Assembly: GCF_000685035.1 (NCBI RefSeq)
Contig: NZ_BAYB01000042.1
Span: 1 to 64,000 of the forward strand
Direction: 5' to 3'
Length of the DNA: 64,000 nt
DNA from: Paraburkholderia ferrariae NBRC 106233
GTDB taxonomy: Bacteria > Pseudomonadota > Gammaproteobacteria > Burkholderiales > Burkholderiaceae
Positions 56,360 through 63,532 of the stretch are shown here, one piece after another; within the stretch, counting starts at the first letter, position 1; each line of letters opens with the position of its first letter. The position numbers were made by a program, and so were the translations under genes. The notes beneath the pieces were generated by a model. The model worked only from the letters and a program-made list of their open reading frames with translations, ran no database searches and was not told the DNA's origin.

Positions 56360-58528
56360 TCAAATGTCAGCGTAGGGATCGGACTTTTTCGGCGCTGGCT
56401 TGGCGGCAGCGGCCGCCGCCTTCGCCGGCTTCTTCATCGTCAACGCCTCGATGGATTGCATCAGCGTCTTGCCAGCCGGGACGTGGATAAAGCCCGGAAT
56501 CTCCATCCCCGCATCGTGGAACATCCGCGACGGGAAGCCCTTGGGCGGCACCTTGAAGGTGTAGGTGCGATCCTTGGAAATGTCCTCCTTCCCGGCCAGC
56601 GCCTCGGCGAGCGCTTCGAGGTCAGATTCGTCCTCGCTGCGCGGTTTCGCGCGCGAAAGTTCTTCGCGTGTGCCGACCACTTCTCCGGTATCCGCGTCGA
56701 TCACTACGCGGTCGCCTTCGGTCTTCTTGACCGCCCCGGCCGCAGGCGCAGCCGGCGCATCATCATCGTCATCCAGCATATCCGGTGCGGCCGGTGTATT
56801 GGGCTGGAAGCTGATTCCCAGGCCGCCACGCTCCACGAAGCCTTCGGCGATCTTCGGCGTCGGCGTGTACTCATAGGCCACGCGGGCAATCGGGTAATCG
56901 CCGGGAATCACCAGATAGCCGTGCATATCTGGCAAGGTCAGAATTTCGGAAGTCAGCACGATTTCCCGCAGGTTGCGCTTCGCAAAAACGCTCACGCCAT
57001 CGCGCGACGAGCTGATGCCATAGCTGAGCGTTTCGTCCTTCTCGTCCACCTCGGCCTGCCCCATCAACTCCGACATGAGCTTGGCCGCCGCGCCGTCCGT
57101 CACGCGCAGCAGCAGCTTAGTCTGGCAACCGGAAATGATGGTCTTGGCCAGGTCGTGGCCGTAGATTTCATAGACCTGGGAGAAGTCCTGCACACCCAGC
57201 ACACAGCACAGCCCGTACTTCCGGGTATTGGTCAGGGCCAGCTTCAAGATGTCGAGCTTTTGGAGTGTCGGTAGCTCGTCCACAAACAGCCAAAGCCGTT
57301 CGCGGTGGACAGGATCGAGAGACAGCACCGCCTTGATAACAGTGTCCACCCACAGGGACAGCACAGGTGCCAGTGCCTCGCGCAATTCCTCGCGCGCCGT
57401 GATGAACATCCACGAGTCAGATTCCTCTTTGATCCACTTTCGGATCGAGAACGGCTCACCCTCGTCATGCAAAAACCGGAATGCCTCAAGCTGGTTCTGC
57501 ACTGTCATCTTGAGCGACATCCCGGTTCGTTCCGTCACCGGGTCAACGTAGCTCGCACCCGCTTCACCAGCCAAAAGCGCGTGCATCGCTTCGAGGTTGC
57601 TCTTGGCGATTGAGTTGTAGAGGTCGCGGTTCGTTCGTCGGCCTTCACGCCCGAGAACTTTGTAAACGTCCTTCAACACCATCCGGCCCGCCTTCGCCCA
57701 AAACGGGTCAGCCTCGGCCGGATCAGGAATCAGGCCGTTGGCCATATTGTCAAAGTGGTAGTCCTTCTCGATCTCGTTCCAGATGTTCCAGTTCGGACTG
57801 CGGGCATCCAGTGGGTTCATGAGGATGTCCTTGCCTGGACGGAAAAACGCCTGGGTGAACTCGCCCGACGGGTCATAGACAATCGCCCGCTTCCCGCGCG
57901 CACGTACCTGCTTCATGAGCGCGAAAAACTGCTGAGACTTACCCGTGCCCTGCGCGCCGGCAATCAGCGTATGCAGGTTCTCAGACTTGGCGCGCATCGG
58001 CACATCGGCGATCACATACGGGCTTGCATCCTCGCGGGCGTTCACCAGCGTTTTGAGGTCTTCGCCGTTCACCAGCGATGCACCGCGCAGGCGTTCATCG
58101 GTCATCTTGCCACGCCCGTAGTGCCACCAGAACATGCTCAGCAGGAGCAAACATCCGATGCCTACCAATCCACCGATCAGCGTGCCGTTCCTCATCTTCC
58201 GCCGCGCTTCGGTGGCATCGTCCTCGGTGAGCGCGATCACCTCTTTCACGTCAAGCATCGACTTGCTGCCGTTGACGTACAGCTCCATCTTTGCCAAGTT
58301 CATGCCCAGCGCATCGCGCGCCTGTCCGATCCAGTTTCGTTCCAGTGCGTACCGCTCTACCGGCGTGGCCGCCTTGTAGAAGTAGACGCCACCAGTCACC
58401 AGACCGATCAGGAAGGAAATCACCACGACTGTCAGCACCGCCACGCCGAACAAGCGTGCTTGGTGCATCCACAACTCGGCACCTCTGGAGAAGCTCCCCA
58501 TCGTGCCCTTCTCTGCCCGTTTAGCCAT
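56360..58528 (-). CDS. traD: TraD/TrwB-type coupling protein
   Basis: 722 residues from MAKRAEKGTMG. Two N-terminal membrane helices (LFGVAVLTVVVISFLIGLVTGGVYFY; GTLIGGLVGIGCLLLLSMFWWHYG), Walker A LIAGAQGTGKSQQFF, Walker B ERLWLFVDELPTLQKLD, and a hydrophilic C-terminal tail ending KKSDPYADI. It brings the relaxosome to the secretion channel and pumps DNA. Overlaps the RHH accessory gene by eight bases. Confidence 0.95.
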   Translation of the reverse strand: MAKRAEKGTMGSFSRGAELWMHQARLFGVAVLTVVVISFLIGLVTGGVYFYKAATPVERYALERNWIGQARDALGMNLAKMELYVNGSKSMLDVKEVIALTEDDATEARRKMRNGTLIGGLVGIGCLLLLSMFWWHYGRGKMTDERLRGASLVNGEDLKTLVNAREDASPYVIADVPMRAKSENLHTLIAGAQGTGKSQQFFALMKQVRARGKRAIVYDPSGEFTQAFFRPGKDILMNPLDARSPNWNIWNEIEKDYHFDNMANGLIPDPAEADPFWAKAGRMVLKDVYKVLGREGRRTNRDLYNSIAKSNLEAMHALLAGEAGASYVDPVTERTGMSLKMTVQNQLEAFRFLHDEGEPFSIRKWIKEESDSWMFITAREELREALAPVLSLWVDTVIKAVLSLDPVHRERLWLFVDELPTLQKLDILKLALTNTRKYGLCCVLGVQDFSQVYEIYGHDLAKTIISGCQTKLLLRVTDGAAAKLMSELMGQAEVDEKDETLSYGISSSRDGVSVFAKRNLREIVLTSEILTLPDMHGYLVIPGDYPIARVAYEYTPTPKIAEGFVERGGLGISFQPNTPAAPDMLDDDDDAPAAPAAGAVKKTEGDRVVIDADTGEVVGTREELSRAKPRSEDESDLEALAEALAGKEDISKDRTYTFKVPPKGFPSRMFHDAGMEIPGFIHVPAGKTLMQSIEALTMKKPAKAAAAAAKPAPKKSDPYADI
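56644..56659. repeat. Dispersed palindrome copy 11
   Basis: GTTTCGCGCGCGAAAG inside the 3' part of traD (encodes LSRAKPR). Confidence 0.7.
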
Positions 58529-58937
58529 TTGCTTCACCTTTCTCGCGCTTGATCTTTGCCTTCGCTCTGTCCTGTGCGTCGTAGAGGTCTTGCGGGTTGC
58601 GCGCCTCCACAATCTTCGTCAGTAGCTGCTCTGACGTGTAGATCGACATAAGCGCATTTTCAGGCAGCTTGGCCGATCCACCGCCGCCTGTCTGAATCTG
58701 CATTTCGGCGAGCATGACCCTCATGCGCTGCTCCACGTCGAGGGCCGTTTCGGCGATCATGCCCTGAACGATCATGGTGCGCAAAAATTCGGAAAGTGTG
58801 GTTCCTCGCTCTTTCGCACGCTTGCTGTAATAGGCCGCAGTATCCCTATCGAGGCGTAGCCCGATGAACTTTGAGCCGTCTTCTCCGTTCGCTGGCTTTT
58901 TCGGCATTTTCTCTTGTCCTGGCAATGGTTTAGCCAT
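58521..58937 (-). CDS. Relaxosome accessory protein (TrwA/TraM-like RHH)
   Basis: 138 residues. KFIGLRLDRDTAAYYSKRAKERGTTLSEFLRTMIVQGM is a ribbon-helix-helix, followed by a helical oligomerisation part (ALDVEQRMRVMLAEMQIQ) and a basic end. Position directly beside oriT and upstream of traD/traI is that of TrwA in R388. It would bind the direct repeats at 58948-58982, repress its own promoter and assist nicking. Confidence 0.82.
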   Translation of the reverse strand: MAKPLPGQEKMPKKPANGEDGSKFIGLRLDRDTAAYYSKRAKERGTTLSEFLRTMIVQGMIAETALDVEQRMRVMLAEMQIQTGGGGSAKLPENALMSIYTSEQLLTKIVEARNPQDLYDAQDRAKAKIKREKGEANG

Positions 58938-58947
58938 TGTAAGACAG

Positions 58948-58982
58948 TTAGGTGTTTAACGCTATTGGTTTAGGTGTTTAAC
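58948..58982 (-). repeat. Direct repeat TTAGGTGTTTAAC, two copies
   Basis: Perfect 13-bp copies at 58948-58960 and 58970-58982, a 22-bp period (two helical turns), just upstream of the accessory gene. TACAAT at about 58940 on the minus strand is a possible -10. Likely binding sites of the RHH protein and part of oriT. Confidence 0.7.
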
Positions 58983-59004
58983 AGCCAAAAAGGCCGCCAT
59001 AGCG

Positions 59005-59092
59005 GGTTTTTTGGCCGTGCAACGATAGTTGCGTGGTGTGTGACCAGTCTTGAGGGGGTGCGGGGCTCCCCCGCGAACCCTCAAGACTGGTG
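59005..59092 (+). other. oriT: Candidate oriT nic region
   Basis: A hairpin GCAAC-GATA-GTTGC (59019-59032) is followed directly by GTGGTGTGTGACC. This repeats the F-plasmid layout, in which a hairpin ending in TTTTTGC runs into GTGGGGTGT/GGTG at nic. Next comes a large inverted repeat (CCAGTCTTGAGGG 59044-59056, CCCTCAAGACTGG 59078-59090) around an inner GCGGGG/CCCCGC stem. Nicking of the plus strand here would send the rightward leading region first and the tra genes last, as expected. Confidence 0.65.
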
Positions 59093-59129
59093 GCGTCATC
59101 TGACTAGACGCAGGTAGCGGCCATCCGAG

Positions 59130-59147
59130 CCCATTTGGTAAAATGGG
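59130..59147. promoter_or_regulatory. Inverted repeat CCCATTT-GGTA-AAATGGG
   Basis: A perfect 7+7 bp inverted repeat containing a GTAAAAT -10-like element, about 75 bp before the gene at 59221. Probable promoter-operator of the leading-region gene. Confidence 0.5.
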
Positions 59148-59220
59148 GCCAACCCAGGGGCGCAGGAAGCCCCGAGGGGTTGAGCAGGATTGACGAAACC
59201 GAACCGAGAAGGAGAAGAAC

Positions 59221-59541
59221 GTGAGTGATGCGAAATCGGCACCAAAGGGCGGACGCAAGGCGCGGACGCTGGGAGAAGAAATTGCAGCCCAGCGCGACAA
59301 GCTGCGGAAGCTGGAGGAACGACAGCGAGAGCAGAAGCGGAAGGAGCAGGAGCGGAACACGAAAGCCGTGCTTGAGCTGATCCGCGCTGAGAAGCTGGAC
59401 GCAGTTCCAGCGGAGCAGTGGAAGCTGGCAATGCCGGCGATCAAGGCGGCGTTGCTGGTCGATTCATCGCCGCAGCCGGAGGCTGGGGCGACAAGTCAGA
59501 AAACGGACGGCCAGGGCGAACCGGCGGCGAGTGGCCAGTGA
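59221..59541 (+). CDS. Small basic coiled-coil protein of the leading region, 106 aa
   Basis: GTG start with AAGGAGAAG upstream. A charged coiled coil (LGEEIAAQRDKLRKLEERQREQKRKEQERNTKAVLELIRAEKLD) is followed by a short helical domain and a disordered tail. It is the first gene to enter a recipient. Similar small coiled-coil proteins next to oriT act as mobilisation helpers, but no family match can be claimed. Confidence 0.6.
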   Translation: MSDAKSAPKGGRKARTLGEEIAAQRDKLRKLEERQREQKRKEQERNTKAVLELIRAEKLDAVPAEQWKLAMPAIKAALLVDSSPQPEAGATSQKTDGQGEPAASGQ

Positions 59542-59854
59542 GCGTTTTCCACAAATCCACAGGCCCCTTTGCCCCCGACCGGGGATACCCAAAATATCCC
59601 AAAGGGAGGGGGTCGCGCCCAGTTTTCCACAAGAGACTTCTTGTGGGAAACCGGATCAAGCGCGAGGGCCTGTGGAGCTTGTGGGAAACGCGGTGGTTGA
59701 GGGAGAGACGGCCCAGCGCCGGGACGGCGCAAGCGAAAGGGATGTGCAGGGCTGCGCAGCAGTCCCCGCGAAGCGGGGATGAGCGCGAAGGCGCGAACCC
59801 GGAGCAGCCCGGTCTGGTCGCGCAGCGGCCAGATTCGCCCAGGTGGAGGGAGTC
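59542..59854. other. Non-coding leading-region segment with hairpin and DnaA-like words
   Basis: No gene. TTTTCCACA occurs twice (from about 59547 and 59623). The second belongs to a long hairpin, GTTTTCCACAAGA facing TCTTGTGGGAAAC (59622-59651, one mismatch), which would form in single-stranded transfer DNA. The rest is copy A of the 130-bp repeat. Such a structure near oriT could prime complementary-strand synthesis or act as a single-strand promoter. Confidence 0.45.
59713..59842 (+). repeat. 130-bp direct repeat, copy A
   Basis: Identical base for base to 62251-62380. Contains the hairpin CCCCGC-GAA-GCGGGG. Lies left of the recombinase region. Confidence 0.9.
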
Positions 59855-60082
59855 ATGGCAGAAGTGGAAAACTGGACGAACACGAAGCTGCTGGAAAAGC
59901 TGCGTAGTGATGGTCGAGCAGAGATTGACGGCTGGGCCGTCAATCTCGATGGTGCCGACATCTGGTTGACCAACCCGTATGGGTTGGACTGCGCGTTTTA
60001 CGCAGCATCCGGTGAAGGGTGCGAAAGCATCCTTCACCGGATCAAGTCAGACACTCACGAACGTGAGTGGGGCACGCTGTAG
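59855..60082 (+). CDS. Small hypothetical protein, 75 aa
   Basis: ATG at 59855 with GGAGGG at good spacing. MAEVENWTNTKLLEKLRSDGRAEIDGWAVNLDGADIWLTNPYGLDCAFY looks like a small alpha/beta domain. It follows copy A of the repeat. Leading-region genes of this size often encode anti-defence or SOS-inhibiting proteins; no family is recognised here. Confidence 0.55.
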   Translation: MAEVENWTNTKLLEKLRSDGRAEIDGWAVNLDGADIWLTNPYGLDCAFYAASGEGCESILHRIKSDTHEREWGTL

Positions 60083-60660
60083 GATCAGCGGGCCAGAATT
60101 GCAACAGCCGCAGAGGGCCGACAGGCGGCGAGTTGCGTGAGATGGGCCGTCAGTGAAGCCGCACGACAGTGCGGCGGAACGGGCGGCCTTGTCTTTTGGC
60201 GAGCGGCCAGTCTGCCACCGCAGACGCCAGCAAGATCGCCCAGGGCCGTGGTGGGCGCGGAAAGCGGCAGAGCCGGTTTCCGTGGCCGCCCTGCCCTGCG
60301 CCTGGTTTGGCTTTCGCGCGCGAAAGTCGAGCCAGGCCGGCAAGCGGAGCGCGCAGCGCCCGCCAGGGCGCGGAGGCGTGAGGGATGGAAGCCCGCAGGG
60401 TCGAGACACGCGCAGCGGGGCTCGATTCACGACAGCCCGACCCCGCAGGGGGCACGCCCAGGGTTGCGAAGACTCGGTGAACCCAGGTCATGCGAAAAGC
60501 GCGGGTAGCGGACGTATCGGCAGGCCGGGAGAAATCGGCCACTTGGACGGTGCCGGAGGGTTGGCGGGAGGCGCAGCCTTCCGCCAACTTCACGGCATCG
60601 GAGCGAGCCGCAGGCGAAGCGACAAGGGGAAGAACGGCGGGCGTGGTGACGGCGCAGCCG
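60083..60660. other. Non-coding GC-rich segment
   Basis: No supported gene on either strand; open frames lack ribosome-binding sites. It holds a hairpin CCGCAC-GACA-GTGCGG (60159-60174) and palindrome copy 12 (60311-60326). It may contain the recombination site for the recombinase encoded to its right, which reads towards it. Confidence 0.45.
60311..60326. repeat. Dispersed palindrome copy 12
   Basis: Perfect copy in non-coding DNA, 335 bp from the recombinase stop. Confidence 0.8.
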
Positions 60661-61281
60661 TCAGCTCGCAGAGCCGTTCTTGGGGAAGTGGCGCGCAAGG
60701 AACTTGCGCATGGTTTTCTCCGTCACGTCGAAGTGACGGGCCAGCTTTGGAATGGAGAGGCCGAGCTGGTACAGCTCGCCGACACGTTCACGCTGCGGGT
60801 CGAGTTTGAGGCGGCCGGTGCTGCCTTTGCGCCGGCCGCCGATGCGGCCAGCGAGGCGAGCGCGCTCCAGGCCTTCACGAGTGCGAGCACGAGTGAATTC
60901 CACCTCGATCATGGAAGCCATCGAGAAGGCGGCGGCTTGAATCTGCGCATTCAAGCTGCCGTCCATCACGGTCTGCGTTTTCGTAATGATGAGGGTGACG
61001 CCGCGTGCGGCGGCACTCTCAAGAATGGAGAAAACCTGGCCAGGTGATCCACCCAGCCGGGTGAATTCAGACGTAAGGATGAAGTCGCCCGGCTGGGTGC
61101 GCTCTAGCAGCAGCTTCCCGATCAGGCGCTCGCGCCAGGGAATGCTGCGGCTGGCGGTTTCCTCCACCATCGTCAAGGGCGTGTAGCCCTTGGCGTTGGC
61201 GTAATCGAGCAGCCACAGGCGCTGATTCGCCACGTCCTGGGAGTCACGCGAGACGCGCAGGTAGGCAAAGTATGCGGGCAC
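60661..61281 (-). CDS. Serine recombinase (resolvase/invertase family)
   Basis: 206 residues. AYLRVSRDSQDVANQR has the nucleophilic Ser (about residue 10), followed by SEFTRLGGSPGQVFSILESAAARGVTLII and the Arg-rich ARTREGLERARLAGRIGGRRKGSTGRLKL; the C-terminal HTH is ERVGELYQLGLSIPKLARHFDVTEKTMRKFLARH. Small serine recombinases of plasmids resolve multimers or invert segments. It lies between two identical 130-bp direct repeats. Confidence 0.9.
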   Translation of the reverse strand: MPAYFAYLRVSRDSQDVANQRLWLLDYANAKGYTPLTMVEETASRSIPWRERLIGKLLLERTQPGDFILTSEFTRLGGSPGQVFSILESAAARGVTLIITKTQTVMDGSLNAQIQAAAFSMASMIEVEFTRARTREGLERARLAGRIGGRRKGSTGRLKLDPQRERVGELYQLGLSIPKLARHFDVTEKTMRKFLARHFPKNGSAS

Positions 61282-61285
61282 GCAG

Positions 61286-61510
61286 TCAGCCCGCCTTGAT
61301 GGCGAAGTGGTAGGCGAGCGGAAGCGAAGCCAGCGTGCCGATGATGATGCAGAGTCGGCTGGCGAAGCCGCCGACAGCGGGCGATTTGATGAGGCGCGCG
61401 ACTGCGCGGCCGAGAATCAGTCCGGCAAGGAATCCGACCAGCACGATGCCGAAGGCGAGCATGGCATTCGAGTGGTTCGCCACGAAGGATTGAGGGGCGT
61501 CTGTGTTCAT
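61286..61510 (-). CDS. Small membrane protein, 74 aa
   Basis: Start at MNTDAPQSFVANHSN with an AGAAAGG site. Two membrane helices (AMLAFGIVLVGFLAGLILGRAVA, LCIIIGTLASLPLAYHFAI). Four bases upstream of the recombinase and in the same direction, so co-transcribed. No family recognised. Confidence 0.6.
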   Translation of the reverse strand: MNTDAPQSFVANHSNAMLAFGIVLVGFLAGLILGRAVARLIKSPAVGGFASRLCIIIGTLASLPLAYHFAIKAG

Positions 61511-61720
61511 GGGTTTGCCTTTCTCGTTCAGATCGCGGCGCTGGCCAGCAGTGCGGCGAAGTGCGTGCGGCGCGAAGCGGCGCAGCGCGAGCACCTGGGC
61601 GAATTGGAGGCGAAGCCGACCAAGAGCCCGGATGTGGTTTCAGGGTCTTCAGCGCGAGCCGGCAGGCGAGCGCGAAGACAGCGGATCGGGTTCACGGCGC
61701 ATCGACCGGGTGAAGCCTGG

Positions 61721-62050
61721 TCAGTGCGGCCGTTGGCCGCCCAGGGTGGCCACGATGTACGGCTGGATGAAGCGCAGCAGGTCGCCTTGCTGCTCGATGG
61801 TCAGGCCGACCGACAGGCAGTGCTCGAAGAATTCGAGCGCGGCCTGTTTCGCCGGCACGGGCAGGCTTTCCATCATCGCCAGGTTGCACACCATGTCCGG
61901 GTGAACGAAGGAAGCGACGTACTGGACGAGGGCGACGGCGACCTCGCCAGACGGGTTTTTTTCGATGAGTTGGAGGGTAGGCCTCAACTTCTCAGGAAAA
62001 CCGCTCAAAACGGCTCTATTCGCGTCGGGGGTTGAATGGGGCATCAGCAT
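61721..62050 (-). CDS. Hypothetical protein, 109 aa
   Basis: MLMPHSTPDANRAVLSGFPEKLRPTLQLIEKNPSGEVAVALVQYVASFVHPDMVCNLAMMESL... is an all-helical soluble protein. ATG at 62050 with GAAAGG; the much longer open frame upstream runs through repeats and is rejected. Its promoter region has four CTACCGG/CGGTAG words. Family unknown. Confidence 0.6.
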   Translation of the reverse strand: MLMPHSTPDANRAVLSGFPEKLRPTLQLIEKNPSGEVAVALVQYVASFVHPDMVCNLAMMESLPVPAKQAALEFFEHCLSVGLTIEQQGDLLRFIQPYIVATLGGQRPH

Positions 62051-62216
62051 TCGGGCCTTTCGGTAGATGTTTCCCCGGCGCGGGCTATTTCTACCGGGTT
62101 CCGGGTGAATTTTAAGGATTGTTTCGCTACCGGGTTTCACGGTAGCTAAAACGGTCGTTAAAAGTACCACGTTTTCGCCCGTCCAGGGCGGAAACGTGAC
62201 TTTTCGACCTCTCCAC

Positions 62217-62232
62217 CTTTCGCGCGCGAAAG
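62217..62232. repeat. Dispersed palindrome copy 13
   Basis: Perfect copy, 167 bp upstream of the start of the 61721-62050 gene and 19 bp from copy B of the 130-bp repeat. Confidence 0.8.
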
Positions 62233-62250
62233 GTCTGGCCAGGCCGCAGG

Positions 62251-62380
62251 CCAGCGCCGGGACGGCGCAAGCGAAAGGGATGTGCAGGGCTGCGCAGCAG
62301 TCCCCGCGAAGCGGGGATGAGCGCGAAGGCGCGAACCCGGAGCAGCCCGGTCTGGTCGCGCAGCGGCCAGATTCGCCCAG
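62251..62380 (+). repeat. 130-bp direct repeat, copy B
   Basis: Identical to 59713-59842 over all 130 bases; the two copies start 2538 bp apart in the same orientation, with the serine recombinase between them. Confidence 0.9.
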
Positions 62381-62561
62381 CAGTGAAAGCTGGCCAGGCG
62401 CAAGGGTCAGCCGGAAAGCAGCCAGGTGGTGCGGGTGGGTGGCAGGTCGGCGCGCGCAGCGCGGCGGCCTGCTGGCTGTTGGAGCGGGCGCAAGCCCGGC
62501 ACCACGGCCAGCCGAAGGCTGGCACCGGCCGCAGGCCGCACCGCCGACAGGCGGCCGCGCG

Positions 62562-63011
62562 TCAGAACAGGGCGAGCTGGGGGGACATGGAGCCCGCACG
62601 CAGCGCCCTCACCTCGTCCAGCTCCAGGTGCAAGCGGACAAGGATCGACAGGTCATAGGAGATATGGGCGTCCTTCAGCCGAAGGGCGCAGCGCAGCGCG
62701 CCCAAGGGGTCATTGCCGCTGGAAATGCAGATGTCGTAGGGCGACAGGGCCGCCAGGCCCCGGTCGCGCAGGTCGTTGTACCGGGCGATGCTGGCGAGGC
62801 GGGACGCCTCGTAGCTGGCGACCTTGGCCAACAGGAAGGACTCGCGGGCCGCCAGGTCACGCGGGGCCTTCTTGGTCAGGGTCGGGTCGAGTTCCTGCCA
62901 GTGCTCCCGGATGGTGATGTCCTCGGCTGGGGGGAAGTCGGCGAGCACGGCCGCGACAGCGGCCGGATCGACGGCGGCCACCAGCTCGGCGGCCTCTTGC
63001 TCGATGCTCAC
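62562..63011 (-). CDS. Hypothetical protein ending in a clamp-binding-like motif, 149 aa
   Basis: GTG start with GGGGAGGG. Helical protein (REHWQELDPTLTKKAPRDLAARESFLLAKVASYEASRLASIARYNDLRDRGL). The last residues, SPQLALF, match the QLxLF form of the beta sliding-clamp-binding motif. The methylase at 63533 ends in the same way. No family recognised. Confidence 0.65.
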   Translation of the reverse strand: MSIEQEAAELVAAVDPAAVAAVLADFPPAEDITIREHWQELDPTLTKKAPRDLAARESFLLAKVASYEASRLASIARYNDLRDRGLAALSPYDICISSGNDPLGALRCALRLKDAHISYDLSILVRLHLELDEVRALRAGSMSPQLALF

Positions 63012-63026
63012 GGCGGCCGCCCTCCC

Positions 63027-63521
63027 CTATTCCGTGCCCATGCGCTCAAGCATGGGCACCACGGCGAAATTCCACCAGTTGAGCGCGCGGGCCAGGGTGG
63101 CGCGGCGCTCGTCCTCGGTGGCCGTGCTCAGCAGGTTGTGCTGGCGGATCACCTTCTGATTGAACAGGCGCAGCACGTCGAGCGGGCCTTGCGTGCCCTC
63201 CAGGGCGCGAATGGCGTTGCGCAGCTCGGCGTCCTCGATGCAGTGCAGCGGCACCGGGTGGGTGATGGACTCGGCGCGGTTGGCGGCCTGCTCCAGCTCG
63301 GCCAGGCTCCAGTTCTTCATGACGCGCTCCAGCAGCGGAGCGCGGGCGGCGACAGCCGCGCGGCGCAGCTCGTCGGCCTGGCGCTCCAGGGCGTCGGCTT
63401 CGGCCAGCAGCGCGGCCGCCTGGTCGCGCTGCTTGATGATCGGCGAGCCGACCTCGGCGAGCATGTCCACCCAGGGCAGGAAGCGGGCGGCGGGCTTGGT
63501 GGTAGTGGTGGCGGTGGTCAC
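63027..63521 (-). CDS. Hypothetical protein, 164 aa
   Basis: GTG start with AAAGG upstream. A central coiled coil (KQRDQAAALLAEADALERQADELRRAAVAARAPLLERVMKNW) precedes a helical domain (AIRALEGTQGPLDVLRLFNQKVIRQHNLLSTATEDERRATLARALNWWNF). It lies 11 bp after the methylase in the same operon. Function unknown. Confidence 0.6.
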   Translation of the reverse strand: MTTATTTTKPAARFLPWVDMLAEVGSPIIKQRDQAAALLAEADALERQADELRRAAVAARAPLLERVMKNWSLAELEQAANRAESITHPVPLHCIEDAELRNAIRALEGTQGPLDVLRLFNQKVIRQHNLLSTATEDERRATLARALNWWNFAVVPMLERMGTE

Positions 63522-63532
63522 GGGCGAACCTT

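Larger units (their letters stand above)
62051..62561. other. Control region with CTACCGG repeats, hairpins and copy B of the 130-bp repeat
   Basis: No gene. CTACCGGGTT occurs at 62091 and 62127; GCTACCG/CGGTAGC (62126-62146) is a perfect inverted repeat; a further CGGTAG is at 62061. CACGTTTTCGCCC faces GGGCGGAAACGTG at 62168-62198 (one mismatch). Palindrome copy 13 follows, then the 130-bp repeat, then GC-rich sequence without signals up to 62561. Confidence 0.55.

Noticed and set aside
59060..59090. Large GC hairpin near oriT as an ordinary terminator
   Set aside because: No T-run on either strand after the stem; its place beside nic makes an oriT role more likely.
61721..62599. 292-codon version of the 109-aa gene
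   Set aside because: The extra 5' part runs through hairpins, palindrome copy 13 and the 130-bp repeat, which is non-coding at its other copy.
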